Numbered from the stretch's first letter, positions 24,545 to 34,180 are shown. The stretch: DNA of 64,000 nucleotides from DASZHJ01 sp035517495 (GCA_035517495.1 DATIYT010000129.1:32102-96101); one strand, 5' to 3'. Notes: generated by a model not told the origin, from the sequence alone. Numbers and translations are program-made.

Positions 24545-25936
24545 ATGGCGGATAAGCCGACGCTCAGCAGCGAAGTGCAAAATCAATGGGCGCGCATCCG
24601 CGGACGATTGCGCGCCGAAGTCGGCGATGCGGTGTATCGAAACTGGATCAAGCCGATAACGCTCATCGATGTCGGCGGGGGGCGCGTGCGCATTGCAGTG
24701 CCAACCAAATTCCTGCGGGACTGGGTTGCGAATAACTACGCCGACCGCGTTCGCGCGCTCTGGAACGCCGAGAATGCCGCGATCCTGATGGTGGAGGTGG
24801 TGGTGATCGCGAACCTGCAAGATCATACGATCGCACACCTGGAGGCGGAACCCGAGGTCGTGCTCAAGAACGGCGCCGGCGGCGAAGAGAGAGCGGAGAT
24901 CAGTGCGCCGCTCGATCCGCGCTTCACCTTTGAGAATTTCATAGTCGGAAAACCCAATGATTTCGCGCACGCGGCCGCCCGCCGTGTCGCCGAATGCAGC
25001 GCCGCGGACACGCTCATCGTCCCCTTCAACCCCTTGTTTCTTTATGGCGATGTCGGACTCGGCAAGACGCACCTGATGCACGCCATCGCCTGGCACATCC
25101 GGACCCAGAACCCGCGCCGCAAGGTGATCTACCTTTCGGCCGAGAAGTTCATGTATCAGTTCATCCGCGCGCTTCGCTTCAAGGACATGGTTTCGTTCAA
25201 GGATCAGTTCCGCTCGGTCGACGTGCTGATGATCGATGACGTGCAATTCATCAGTGGCAAGGATTCGACCCAAGAGGAATTCTTCCATACCTTCAACGCA
25301 CTGGTGGATCAGAACCGGCAGATCATCATCTCCGCCGACAAGTCGCCGCATGACCTCGAGAAAATCGAGGAACGCATGCGCTCGCGCCTCGGTTGGGGGC
25401 TGGTCGCGGATTTACACCCGACGACCTACGAGTTGCGTCTCGGTATCCTCGCTGCCAAGGCCGAGAAGATGGGAGCGCCGCTCGGCGAAAAGGTGTTGGA
25501 ATTCCTGGCTCACAAGATCACGTCGAACGTGCGCGAGCTGGAAGGCGCGCTGAACCGGATCGCCGCCCATGCGCAGTTCGTGGGACGTCCGGTTACCCTC
25601 GAGGCCGCACAAGAGCTGCTGCACGACCAGCTCCGCGCCCATGACCGCCGCATCACGATCGACGAGATTCAAAAGCGTGTCGCCGAGCACTACAACATCA
25701 AGCTCGCCGACATGCATTCGGCTCGTCGAGCGCGCGCCGTGGCACGGCCGCGGCAGGTCGCGATGTATCTCTGCAAGCAGTTGACGCCGCGCTCGCTACC
25801 CGAGATCGGTCGCAAATTCGGCGGTCGCGATCACACCACGGTCATGCATGCGGTAAAAAAGATCGAGGAGCTGCGCTCGGCCGACCGCGGCATATCCGAG
25901 GACATCGACATGCTGCGCCGCATGCTGGAAACGTAA
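24545..25936 (+). CDS. dnaA: Chromosomal replication initiator DnaA
   Basis: 463 residues from the ATG at 24545 (MADKPTLSSEVQNQWARIRG); an upstream in-frame extension is possible but looks non-coding. Domain I covers roughly residues 1-90. AAA+ Walker A GDVGLGKTH is at 168-176, Walker B is MIDDVQF, and the C-terminal DnaA-box-binding domain ends with FGGRDHTTVMHAVKKIEEL. It opens oriC and is the master start signal of replication. Confidence 0.97.
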   Translation: MADKPTLSSEVQNQWARIRGRLRAEVGDAVYRNWIKPITLIDVGGGRVRIAVPTKFLRDWVANNYADRVRALWNAENAAILMVEVVVIANLQDHTIAHLEAEPEVVLKNGAGGEERAEISAPLDPRFTFENFIVGKPNDFAHAAARRVAECSAADTLIVPFNPLFLYGDVGLGKTHLMHAIAWHIRTQNPRRKVIYLSAEKFMYQFIRALRFKDMVSFKDQFRSVDVLMIDDVQFISGKDSTQEEFFHTFNALVDQNRQIIISADKSPHDLEKIEERMRSRLGWGLVADLHPTTYELRLGILAAKAEKMGAPLGEKVLEFLAHKITSNVRELEGALNRIAAHAQFVGRPVTLEAAQELLHDQLRAHDRRITIDEIQKRVAEHYNIKLADMHSARRARAVARPRQVAMYLCKQLTPRSLPEIGRKFGGRDHTTVMHAVKKIEELRSADRGISEDIDMLRRMLET

Positions 25937-25948
25937 CGGGGGCGCGCC

Positions 25949-26197
25949 GTGCTGGAGCTCAGGCCGAACTGTGAATGCTGCGACCGCGATCTGCCGCCGC
26001 GATCGATGGAGGCGATGATCTGCTCCTTCGAATGCACGTTCTGCCGGAGCTGCGCCGAAGCCGTGCTCGGCGGGCGGTGCCCGAACTGCGGCGGCGAGCT
26101 GTTGCGGCGCCCGATCCGTCCCGCCGCAAAGCTCGCGAAATTCCCCGCTTCGACCACGCGCAAGGTCAAGCCCGAGGGCTGCAAACCCGCGGCCTGA
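25949..26197 (+). CDS. DUF1272 zinc-ribbon-like small protein
   Basis: 82 residues from a GTG at 25949, 12 bases after dnaA. Eight cysteines are arranged in pairs (NCECC, CSFECTFCRSC, CPNC), as in DUF1272, so zinc binding is likely. The tail is basic. Function is unknown. It is probably read through from dnaA and converges with csoR across a hairpin at 26255-26275. Confidence 0.85.
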   Translation: MLELRPNCECCDRDLPPRSMEAMICSFECTFCRSCAEAVLGGRCPNCGGELLRRPIRPAAKLAKFPASTTRKVKPEGCKPAA

Positions 26198-26254
26198 GGC
26201 AGCCAGGTGAGGTAGAGCTCCGTCGCGGCTCGACCCAATCAGGCGATCGACGCT

Positions 26255-26275
26255 CGAAGCGCCTCGTCCGCTTCG
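26255..26275. terminator. Hairpin between convergent DUF1272 and csoR
   Basis: CGAAGCG and CGCTTCG form a 7-bp stem with a 7-base loop; an alternative stem CGCCTCG/CGAGGCG overlaps it. The lack of a T-run makes classical intrinsic termination uncertain. Confidence 0.4.
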
Positions 26276-26283
26276 AGGCGATC

Positions 26284-26559
26284 CTATGACGTGATGTGGC
26301 CCAGTACGCGCACCAATTCGGCAACCTTGCGCCGCTGATCTCCTTCGTCGCCGGAGACGATCGCGCCCTCGACGCAATGCTCGATATGATCGCGCAGGAT
26401 CTCGTCCTGCGCCTTCTTGAGAGCGGCTTTGATCGCCTCGATCTGGTTCAGCACGTCGATGCAGTAGCGATCGTCCGCAACCATGCGGGCGACGCCGCGC
26501 ACTTGCCCTTCGATCCGGCTCAACCGCGCGGCTGTCGACTGCTTGACGGCATCTCGCAT
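26284..26559 (-). CDS. csoR: CsoR/FrmR-family metal-sensing repressor
   Basis: 91 residues from the ATG at 26559. The fold signature RLSRIEGQVRGVARMV is at the N-terminus. Cys in YCIDVL, then His and Cys in DHIEHC, give the Cys-His-Cys set that binds Cu(I) in CsoR, rather than the formaldehyde-sensing FrmR set. It is divergent from a copper-type P-type ATPase, with an operator-like palindrome between them, so copper-responsive derepression of the ATPase gene is the natural reading. Confidence 0.88.
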   Translation of the reverse strand: MRDAVKQSTAARLSRIEGQVRGVARMVADDRYCIDVLNQIEAIKAALKKAQDEILRDHIEHCVEGAIVSGDEGDQRRKVAELVRVLGHITS

Positions 26560-26589
26560 GCGGCTGATACTATACCTATGTAGGGTATA
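26543..26589 (+). promoter_or_regulatory. copA promoter and CsoR-operator-like palindrome
   Basis: A -35-like TTGACG (26543-26548) and a -10-like GATACT (26566-26571) are 17 bases apart. TATACC (26571-26576) and GGTATA (26584-26589) form a palindrome with a 7-base centre that overlaps the expected transcript start, much like the A/T-flanked GGG-tract operators of CsoR proteins. Repression by CsoR would block copA here. Confidence 0.55.
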
Positions 26590-26633
26590 TGACAAGATGT
26601 TCCATTATGGGGATTGGCGATGAAAGATCGCGC

Positions 26634-28955
26634 ATGAACAAAGCCGCGCCGCTAACCGCGTCCGCAGAGGCTGCGGCGCCCGCGCGCGACCCCGTCTGCG
26701 GCATGACCGTGGCCCCGGCGACGGCGCAGCATCACTTCGAGCATGCGGGTCGGCACTATTACTTTTGCTGCGCGGGCTGCCGCCAGAAGTTCGCCGCGGA
26801 TCCGCGGCGATACCTGGCACCGACCGAGCCCGCGCCAGCGAAGCCCGCCGCGGGCCCTGGCGTGCGTTGGACCTGTCCCATGCATCCGCAGATCGTGCGC
26901 GACGGGCCAGGGGCGTGCCCGATTTGCGGCATGGCGCTGGAGCCGCAGAACCCGGCGGCGGCCCCCGCGGAAAATCCCGAGCTTGCCGCGATGACGCGGC
27001 GGTTCTGGGTGGCGGCTGCCCTTTCGCTCCCCGTGCTCGTGCTTGGAATGGGGATCGCCGAGGAAATGCCCGGACGGTTCGGCGTGTGGGCGCAGCTTGC
27101 GCTCGCCAGCCCCGTGGTGCTGTGGGGGGGTGCGCCGTTCTTCGAGCGCGGCTGGGCATCGCTGAAGCATCGCAGCGCCAACATGTTCACGCTCATCGCC
27201 ATCGGTACCGGTGTCGCCTATCTCTACAGCCTCGTCGCCGTGTCGGTGCCGGGAATTTTCCCGCCGTCTTTTCGTGGACCCACCGGCAACGTTCCCGTCT
27301 ATTTTGAAGCGGCCGCCGTCATCGTCACCCTGGTGCTGTTGGGACAAGTGCTGGAATTGCGCGCGCGCGAACGCACGGGCGACGCAATCCGCGCGCTCCT
27401 GGGCCTCGCCCCCAAGACTGCGCATCTCCTGCGCGGCGATGGCAGCGAGGCCGAAGTCTCGTTGGACCTTGTCAAGAAAGGCGACCGCTTGCGCGTGCGC
27501 CCCGGCGACAAGGTTCCGGTCGATGGCGTGGTAATCGAGGGCAGCAGCACCCTCGATGAATCGATGCTCACGGGCGAATCCTTGCCCGTGGAGAAAGGCC
27601 CGGGTGATCTTGTTACCGGGGCGACCCTTAACGGAACCGGCAGTCTCATGATCCGCGCCGAGCGGGTCGGGAGCGAGACGGTGCTCGCGCAAATCGTGGC
27701 GCTGGTCGCCCAGGCGCAGCGTTCGCGCGCCGCGATTCAGAGCTTGGCCGATCGCGTCTCGAACGTCTTCGTACCTGTCGTCGCATTGGCGGCCCTTGTC
27801 ACATTTGCCGCCTGGGCGACGCTCGGACCGCCGCCTGCCATGGGGTTCGCCATCCTGAACTCGGTCGCGGTGCTGATCATCGCGTGTCCCTGTGCGCTCG
27901 GTCTCGCAACACCGATGTCAATCATGGTCGGCACCGGCCGAGGCGCCACGGCAGGCATCCTTGTCCGCAATGCCGACGCGCTCGAGGCCATGGAAGCGGT
28001 CGACACCTTGGTCCTCGACAAGACCGGCACGCTCACCGAGGGAAAGCCCACATTGACCAGCGTCACTGCACTTCCCGGGCATTCGGAGAACGAGCTGTTG
28101 CGCCTTGTCGCGAGCTTGGAACGTGGAAGCGAGCACGCGCTTGCGGCCGCCGTGGTCCGCGCTGCGGAAGCGCGCGGGCTCGCCCTTGTGTCCGCGACGG
28201 AGTTCCGCTCCGAGACCGGCAAGGGAGTGACTGGCGTCGTCGACGGCCGAAGGGTGGCGGCTGGGAATCTCGCACTTTTGGAAGCACTGGGCATCGCCCC
28301 CGGCGATCTCGCCATACGCGCGGACGCGCCGCGCCGGGAAGGGCAGACGGTGCTGTTGCTGGCGGTCGACGGCGCGGCGGCGGGCCTAGTCGGTGTCGCC
28401 GATCCCATAAAGGAAAATGCCGCCGCCATGCTCGCCAATCTGCGCCGGGAAGGGCTGCGCACGATCATGCTCACCGGTGACAGCCGCGTCACCGCGGATG
28501 CCGTCGCAGGACGGCTCAGGATCGAGGACGTCCGGGCGGAAGTACTGCCGCAGCAGAAGGCCGCGGCGATCAAGACGTGGCAGGAGCAGGGCCGGAAGGT
28601 CGCGATGGCCGGCGACGGCATCAATGACGCGCCGGCACTTGCGCAAGCCAATGTCGGAATCGCCATGGGAACCGGCGCCGACGTCGCGCTCGAGAGCGCC
28701 GGTATCACGCTCCTCAAGGGCGACCTGGGCGGCATCCTCAGGGCGCGGCGCTTGAGCCGCGCGGTCATGCGCAACATCCGCCAGAACTTGCTCTTCGCCT
28801 TCGTCTTCAACGCGCTTTCGATCCCGCTCGCGGCGGGCGCGCTCTATCCGTGGTTCGGCCTTCTGCTGAACCCGATGATCGCAAGCGCCGCTATGAGCGC
28901 GAGTTCGGTTCTGGTGATCGCCAACGCTCTGCGGCTGCGTCGAATGACGTTGTGA
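26634..28955 (+). CDS. copA: Copper-exporting P1B-type ATPase with YHS and HMBD domains
   Basis: 773 residues from the ATG at 26634 (26607 is possible). The N-terminus holds a YHS domain (DPVCGMTV to YYFCCAGCRQKFAADP, about residues 18-60) and a heavy-metal-binding segment (WTCPMHPQIVRDGPGACPIC), not the usual HMA domain. IACPCALGLATP is the Cu(I) CPC transport motif, DKTGTLTEGKP carries the phosphorylated Asp, and MLTGDS and GDGINDAPAL follow. The conserved SEHPL histidine-proline motif reads SEHAL here. It pumps copper out across the inner membrane. Divergent csoR probably controls it. Confidence 0.93.
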   Translation: MNKAAPLTASAEAAAPARDPVCGMTVAPATAQHHFEHAGRHYYFCCAGCRQKFAADPRRYLAPTEPAPAKPAAGPGVRWTCPMHPQIVRDGPGACPICGMALEPQNPAAAPAENPELAAMTRRFWVAAALSLPVLVLGMGIAEEMPGRFGVWAQLALASPVVLWGGAPFFERGWASLKHRSANMFTLIAIGTGVAYLYSLVAVSVPGIFPPSFRGPTGNVPVYFEAAAVIVTLVLLGQVLELRARERTGDAIRALLGLAPKTAHLLRGDGSEAEVSLDLVKKGDRLRVRPGDKVPVDGVVIEGSSTLDESMLTGESLPVEKGPGDLVTGATLNGTGSLMIRAERVGSETVLAQIVALVAQAQRSRAAIQSLADRVSNVFVPVVALAALVTFAAWATLGPPPAMGFAILNSVAVLIIACPCALGLATPMSIMVGTGRGATAGILVRNADALEAMEAVDTLVLDKTGTLTEGKPTLTSVTALPGHSENELLRLVASLERGSEHALAAAVVRAAEARGLALVSATEFRSETGKGVTGVVDGRRVAAGNLALLEALGIAPGDLAIRADAPRREGQTVLLLAVDGAAAGLVGVADPIKENAAAMLANLRREGLRTIMLTGDSRVTADAVAGRLRIEDVRAEVLPQQKAAAIKTWQEQGRKVAMAGDGINDAPALAQANVGIAMGTGADVALESAGITLLKGDLGGILRARRLSRAVMRNIRQNLLFAFVFNALSIPLAAGALYPWFGLLLNPMIASAAMSASSVLVIANALRLRRMTL

Positions 28956-28966
28956 TTGGCTCGCGC

Positions 28967-28986
28967 GCGACCTTTCGCGCGGTCGC
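28967..28986. terminator. Hairpin after copA
   Basis: GCGACC and GGTCGC, 11 bases after the copA stop, form a short GC stem around an 8-base loop. There is no T-run. It may be a weak terminator separating copA from the dnaN promoter. Confidence 0.35.
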
Positions 28987-29081
28987 CGGAGTCGGACCGG
29001 AAAGCGTCTGCAACCCCTTGAAATTACTAACCGTTTGAAACGCCCTGGAAGCGCCGAAAGGGTAGGACTTTCATGGGTTTG

Positions 29082-29090
29082 TGCTATACT
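29082..29090 (+). promoter_or_regulatory. Extended -10 promoter element for dnaN-recF-gyrB
   Basis: TGCTATACT is an extended -10 (TG-N-TATACT) about 105 bases before the dnaN start. No good -35 is seen. It would allow dnaN to be transcribed independently of dnaA, which the intervening copper genes make necessary. Confidence 0.5.
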
Positions 29091-29194
29091 TCACGACCGT
29101 TTGCCCGGCGATGCGAGGGACCGTGCGGCGGGGGCGTCTAAGGGGGCGTCAGGGACCCCTTTCAAGAACCGAGAAACAGGCCACATAGCCAGCC

Positions 29195-30313
29195 ATGAAG
29201 CTCACTATTGAACGCGCTCAGCTGCTTCGCGCGCTGGGCCATGTGCAGAGCGTCGTCGAACGCCGCAATACCATCGCGATCCTCTCGAACGTGCTGGTGC
29301 GCGTCGGCGACGGCAAGCTCTCGCTCAGCGCCACCGACATGGACCTGGAGGTGGTGGAGGCGGTGCCGGCGGCGATCGCCAGCGGCGGCACCACGACGGC
29401 CCCCGCGCATACGCTCTACGACATCGTGCGCAAGCTTCCCGAAGGCGCCGAGGTCGAGCTTGCCGCCACCGGAGACAAGGGCGCGATGACCGTTCGCGCG
29501 GGCCGCTCGATATTCTCGCTCGCCTGCCTACCGCCCGAAGACTATCCGCTGATGTCAAGCGGCGAGCTGCCGTTCGTGTTTACCCTCGCGGCGTCCGAGC
29601 TGAAGCGGCTCATCGACCGCACTCGCTTTGCGATTTCGACCGAGGAGACGCGCTACTACCTGAACGGCATCTATCTGCACAGCGCCAAGAGCGAGGGTGT
29701 CAACATGCTTCGCGCGGTTGCGACCGATGGGCACCGCTTGGCGCGCATGGAGATCCCGCTGCCCGAAGGGGCCGCGGGAATGCCGGGTGTGATCCTGCCG
29801 CGCAAGACAGTGATGGAGTTGCGCAAGCTCTTGGACGAGAACAACGAGGACGTAACCGTCGCGCTCTCCGAGACCAAGGTTCGCTTCGCGCTGGGTGCGA
29901 CCACGCTCACTTCCAAGCTGATCGACGGCACCTTTCCGGACTACGACCGCGTCATTCCGAGCGGCAACGACAAAATCCTGGAAGTGCGGTGCAAGGAATT
30001 TGCCGCCGCGGTGGATCGCGTCTCGACCATCTCGACCGAGAAGAGCCGCGCGGTGAAGCTCGCGATCGAGCGTGGCAACCTGACGCTGTCCGCTACCAGC
30101 CCGGAAAACGGCACGGCGAGCGAGGAAATAGAGGTGCGCTACAGTGCGCAGCCTCTCGAGATCGGCTTCAACTCCCGCTATCTCCTCGACATCGCCGAGC
30201 AGATCGAGGGCGAGGGCGCGCGCTTCGCGATCTCTGACGCGGCATCGCCGACACTGGTGCGCGACAGCGATGACGAGCACGCACTCTACGTGCTGATGCC
30301 GATGCGCGTCTGA
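29195..30313 (+). CDS. dnaN: DNA polymerase III beta sliding clamp
   Basis: 372 residues, the standard clamp length, with three repeated clamp folds. MKLTIERAQLLRALGHVQSV and the ending DDEHALYVLMPMRV are diagnostic, and VATDGHRLA is a clamp core motif. It holds the polymerase on DNA. It is followed by recF one base after its stop, so the two are co-transcribed. Confidence 0.97.
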   Translation: MKLTIERAQLLRALGHVQSVVERRNTIAILSNVLVRVGDGKLSLSATDMDLEVVEAVPAAIASGGTTTAPAHTLYDIVRKLPEGAEVELAATGDKGAMTVRAGRSIFSLACLPPEDYPLMSSGELPFVFTLAASELKRLIDRTRFAISTEETRYYLNGIYLHSAKSEGVNMLRAVATDGHRLARMEIPLPEGAAGMPGVILPRKTVMELRKLLDENNEDVTVALSETKVRFALGATTLTSKLIDGTFPDYDRVIPSGNDKILEVRCKEFAAAVDRVSTISTEKSRAVKLAIERGNLTLSATSPENGTASEEIEVRYSAQPLEIGFNSRYLLDIAEQIEGEGARFAISDAASPTLVRDSDDEHALYVLMPMRV

Positions 30314-30314
30314 C

Positions 30315-31553
30315 GTGCTGCAACAACAGGCGGGCATTCTGACCACTCGGTCACCGGAGGCGGATGGCGCCGGCGTCGCGTCGGCGGGCACGGCGGCGAA
30401 TTCCGGCCGCACGGCAATCCGTCGCTTGATGCTGCGCGACTTCCGAGGCTATGCCGAGGCACGGCTCGCACTTGCGCCGACGCCGGTGGTGCTGTCGGGG
30501 CCAAACGGCGCGGGCAAGACCAATCTGTTGGAGGCGCTCTCGTTCCTGGCGCCCGGGCGCGGCCTTCGCCATGCGCGGCTCGGTGAGGTCGACCGCCGGC
30601 TCCGGGACGCCGAGGGCGCGCTCGACGGCGCCGCGGGCGGACCCTGGGCTGTCCATGCGCGGATCGATTGCGGCGGTGACATGATCGAGATTGGAACCGG
30701 TCGTGACCGCGATACCGCCGGCGAGCGGCGCACGGTGCTGATCGACGGCACGCCCGCGCGGGCGCAGGGAGAGTTGGCGCGGCATCTGGGCGTGGTGTGG
30801 TTGACGCCGGCGATGGACCGCCTCTTTCTCGAGGGTAGGTCGGCGCGGAGGCGCTTCCTCGACCGCCTGGTTTATGGCCTCGACCCCGCGCATGCTCAGC
30901 GCGTCTCGGCCTATGAGCAGGCGATGCGCGAGCGAGCGCGGCTGCTGCGCGAGGGACCGATGGATCCGAGCTGGCTGGCGGCACTCGAGGACACCATGGC
31001 GAGCACCGGGGTCGCGGTCGCGGCGGCGAGGAGCGAGGCGGTGCAGCGCCTGGATGAAGCGTGCGCACAGGCGCGCGGTCCGTTCCCGGCGGCGCGTCTC
31101 GGCCTTCGCGGCGAGGTGGAGGAGCTGCTGGTACGGCTTCCGGCGTTGGCCGCCGAGGATGAATTGCGCAAGCGCCTCGGTATGCTGCGCGCGCAGGATC
31201 GTGAGAGCGGCAGCACGGCGCTGGGTCCGCACCGGAGCGATCTCGAGGCGCGCCACGCGCAAAGCGGCATGCCGGCGGTCGAGGGTTCGACCGGCGAGCA
31301 GAAGGCGCTGCTGATAGCGATCGTGCTCGCCCACGGGCGGCTGCAGGCGGCGCTGCGGGGCCGAGCCCCGCTGTTGCTGCTGGACGAAGTCGTGGCGCAT
31401 CTCGATCCCGGCCGCCGCCACGGGCTCTTCATGGCGCTGCTCGACATGGGCGCTCAGGCTTGGCTTACCGGCACCGACGCCGAGCTCTTCGAGGGGCTCA
31501 AGGGCGCCGCACAATTCTTTACCGTCGCCGACGCGCGCATCGCGCCGGCCTGA
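30315..31553 (+). CDS. recF: DNA replication/repair protein RecF
   Basis: 412 residues from a GTG one base after dnaN. Walker A GPNGAGKTN, the ABC signature region STGEQKALLIAIVLAHG and Walker B LLLLDEVVAHLD are present. The first 35 residues are longer than in E. coli RecF and Ala-rich, so the true start could be at LMLRDFRGY. RecF loads RecA at gaps during recombinational repair. Confidence 0.95.
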   Translation: MLQQQAGILTTRSPEADGAGVASAGTAANSGRTAIRRLMLRDFRGYAEARLALAPTPVVLSGPNGAGKTNLLEALSFLAPGRGLRHARLGEVDRRLRDAEGALDGAAGGPWAVHARIDCGGDMIEIGTGRDRDTAGERRTVLIDGTPARAQGELARHLGVVWLTPAMDRLFLEGRSARRRFLDRLVYGLDPAHAQRVSAYEQAMRERARLLREGPMDPSWLAALEDTMASTGVAVAAARSEAVQRLDEACAQARGPFPAARLGLRGEVEELLVRLPALAAEDELRKRLGMLRAQDRESGSTALGPHRSDLEARHAQSGMPAVEGSTGEQKALLIAIVLAHGRLQAALRGRAPLLLLDEVVAHLDPGRRHGLFMALLDMGAQAWLTGTDAELFEGLKGAAQFFTVADARIAPA

Positions 31554-31579
31554 CCAAGACAAGAAAGACAAGGACAGCG

Positions 31580-34048
31580 ATGACTGAAATCCCGACTCCC
31601 GGGAACGGCAATGGCGGCGAGGACTACACCGCCGAATCGATCAAAGTGCTGCGCGGGCTTGATGCCGTGCGCAAGCGTCCGGGCATGTATATCGGCGACA
31701 CTGACGACGGATCGGGCCTGCATCACATGGTCTATGAGGTCGTCGACAATTCAATCGACGAAGCGCTCGCGGGCTATTGCGATACCATCACCGTCACCCT
31801 GAACGGCGACGGCTCGTGCATCGTCACCGACAATGGCCGCGGCATCCCCGTCGACATCCTGGAGGAGGAAGGGGCCTCGGCGGCTCAAGTGGTGATGACG
31901 CAGCTCCACGCCGGCGGCAAATTCGACCAGAACGCCTATAAGGTGTCGGGTGGCTTGCACGGTGTCGGCGTCTCGGTGGTGAACGCACTTTCGGAGCGGC
32001 TGGAGCTGCGCATCTTTCGGGAGGGCAAGGAACACTTCATGCGCTTCCGCGACGGCGAGCCCGAAGCGCCGCTCGCGGTGGTGGGCGACGCGCCTCGGCG
32101 CGATGTCGACGGCAAGGCCGTGCCCGTTACCGGCACGGAGGTCACGTTCCTGCCGAGCCCCCGCACATTCAGCAAGACCGATTTCGATTTCGCGACCTTG
32201 GAGCATCGGCTGCGCGAATTGGCGTTCCTCAATTCGGGAGTGACGCTCACTTTGACCGATGCGCGCGGCGTGGAGCCCAAATCGGTGACGCTCCATTACG
32301 AGGGCGGGCTTGAAGCCTTCGTCAAATATCTCGATCGCTCGAAGCAGGGCGTGCATGGTGCCCCGATCACGATCACCGGTGAGCGTGAAGGGATCGCCAT
32401 CGAAGTGGCGATGGAGTGGACCGACAGCTACCACGAGACCATGCTCTGCTTCACCAACAACATCCCGCAGCGCGACGGCGGTACGCATTTGGCCGGCTTC
32501 CGCGCAGCGCTCACGCGCACGATCAACGCCTATTCCTCGGAAGTCACATCCAAGAAGGAAAAGGTGGCGCTGGTCGGCGAGGACATGCGCGAGGGCCTGA
32601 CCTGCATCCTCTCGGTCAAGGTGCCCGATCCGAAATTCTCGTCGCAGACCAAGGACAAGCTGGTCTCCTCCGAAGTCCGACCCGTAGTCGAGGGCGTGGT
32701 CGGCGACAAGCTGCAGCAATGGTTCGAGGAGCATCCGCAGGAAGCGAAACGCATCGTCGGCAAGGTGATTGAAGCCGCGATCGCGCGCGAGGCGGCGCGC
32801 AAGGCGCGCGACCTGACGCGGCGCAAGGGTGCGCTCGATTTCGCCAATCTGCCGGGCAAGCTCGCGGACTGCCAAGAGAGAGACCCCGCGCGCTCCGAGC
32901 TGTTCATCGTCGAGGGCGACAGCGCCGGCGGGTCCGCAAAGCAGGGCCGCGACCGACGCTTTCAGGCGATCCTGCCCTTGAAGGGCAAGATCCTGAACGT
33001 GGAGCGGGCGCGCTTCGACAAGATGTTGAGCTCGGCCGAGATCGGGACCCTGATCGCGGCCCTCGGCACCGGCATCGGTCCCGAGGATTTCGATCCCGAG
33101 AAGTCGCGCTATCACCGCATCATCATCATGACCGATGCCGACGTGGACGGCAGCCATATCCGGACGCTGCTTCTCACTTTCTTCTTCCGGCAGATGCGGG
33201 CGCTGCTCGAGAAGGGCTTTCTCTATATCGCCCAGCCGCCGCTCTATTCGGTGAAACGCGGCTCGGGCAAGCTCGTCTATCTCAAGGACGACCCGGCGCT
33301 CGAAGAATATCGCATTAGCGCCGGCCTCAAGGACGCGGTCTTCGTGCAACACGATGGCGTGCAGCGCGGCGGCAACGATCTGCGCGACTTGATCGAGCGC
33401 GCGCGGCTCTACCGCCATTGGCTCGAACCGATGGCGCGAAAGGCCGGCAGCCTCGAAGTGGTGGAGCAGGCCGCGATCTCGGGAGCGCTCACCCTGATGC
33501 TGCTCGGCGATCAGGAGAAGGCGCAGGTGACGGCGCGCTACGTGGCGCAGCGCCTTGACCGCTACGCGCCCGAGAACGAGCGCGGCTGGAAGGGTGAGGC
33601 GGTTCCCGGCAACGGCTTCATCTTCTCCCGCACCAGGCTGGGCGTCACCGAGCGGCACGCGCTCGACGCCGATCTGATTCGCAGCGCCGAGGCGCGCCGC
33701 CTCGACGAGCGCGCCGCCGAGCTCCAGGAAACCTATGCCAAACCGGGCAAGCTCGTCGCCAAGGAACGCGAATTCCCGGTCGCGGGGCCGACCGCGCTCG
33801 TCGAAGCGGTGATGGAGTTGGGTCCCAAGAAGGGCGATATTCAGCGCTACAAGGGTTTGGGCGAGATGAATCCGGAGCAGCTCTGGGAGACGACGCTCAA
33901 CCCGGATGTGCGCACGCTGCTGCAGGTGAAGGTCGCGCACGCCGATCTCGCCGAGGAAACCTTCTCCACATTGATGGGCGATCTGGTCGAACCGCGCCGC
34001 GACTTCATCCAACAGAACGCGCTTGAAGTCGCGAACTTGGATGTGTGA
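31580..34048 (+). CDS. gyrB: DNA gyrase subunit B
   Basis: 822 residues from the ATG at 31580, with AAGGACA ahead of it. The GHKL ATPase shows EVVDNSIDEALAG, TDNGRGIPVD and GGLHGVGVSVVNALS; the TOPRIM domain shows EGDSAGGSAKQGRDR and MTDADVDGSHIRTLL. The C-terminus GLGEMNPEQLWETTLNPD is the type II topoisomerase B ending. It introduces negative supercoils with GyrA. Upstream spacing of 26 bases fits the dnaN-recF-gyrB operon. Confidence 0.97.
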   Translation: MTEIPTPGNGNGGEDYTAESIKVLRGLDAVRKRPGMYIGDTDDGSGLHHMVYEVVDNSIDEALAGYCDTITVTLNGDGSCIVTDNGRGIPVDILEEEGASAAQVVMTQLHAGGKFDQNAYKVSGGLHGVGVSVVNALSERLELRIFREGKEHFMRFRDGEPEAPLAVVGDAPRRDVDGKAVPVTGTEVTFLPSPRTFSKTDFDFATLEHRLRELAFLNSGVTLTLTDARGVEPKSVTLHYEGGLEAFVKYLDRSKQGVHGAPITITGEREGIAIEVAMEWTDSYHETMLCFTNNIPQRDGGTHLAGFRAALTRTINAYSSEVTSKKEKVALVGEDMREGLTCILSVKVPDPKFSSQTKDKLVSSEVRPVVEGVVGDKLQQWFEEHPQEAKRIVGKVIEAAIAREAARKARDLTRRKGALDFANLPGKLADCQERDPARSELFIVEGDSAGGSAKQGRDRRFQAILPLKGKILNVERARFDKMLSSAEIGTLIAALGTGIGPEDFDPEKSRYHRIIIMTDADVDGSHIRTLLLTFFFRQMRALLEKGFLYIAQPPLYSVKRGSGKLVYLKDDPALEEYRISAGLKDAVFVQHDGVQRGGNDLRDLIERARLYRHWLEPMARKAGSLEVVEQAAISGALTLMLLGDQEKAQVTARYVAQRLDRYAPENERGWKGEAVPGNGFIFSRTRLGVTERHALDADLIRSAEARRLDERAAELQETYAKPGKLVAKEREFPVAGPTALVEAVMELGPKKGDIQRYKGLGEMNPEQLWETTLNPDVRTLLQVKVAHADLAEETFSTLMGDLVEPRRDFIQQNALEVANLDV

Positions 34049-34180
34049 GGCAGCAAGCCGGCTTCTGCGAACCTTAACGCCCTACACACACATCTTCGGA
34101 GAAAGTCCGGTCAAAGTTTGCAGCACTTACAGTATCGGCGACACCGCTCAAGGGATCCGGCGCAAGGGCCTTGGGAAACC

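Noticed and set aside
31751..34012. 753-codon open frame antisense to gyrB
   Set aside because: It mirrors gyrB codon structure, is Arg/His/Leu-rich and has no family motifs or ribosome site; a GC-rich shadow.
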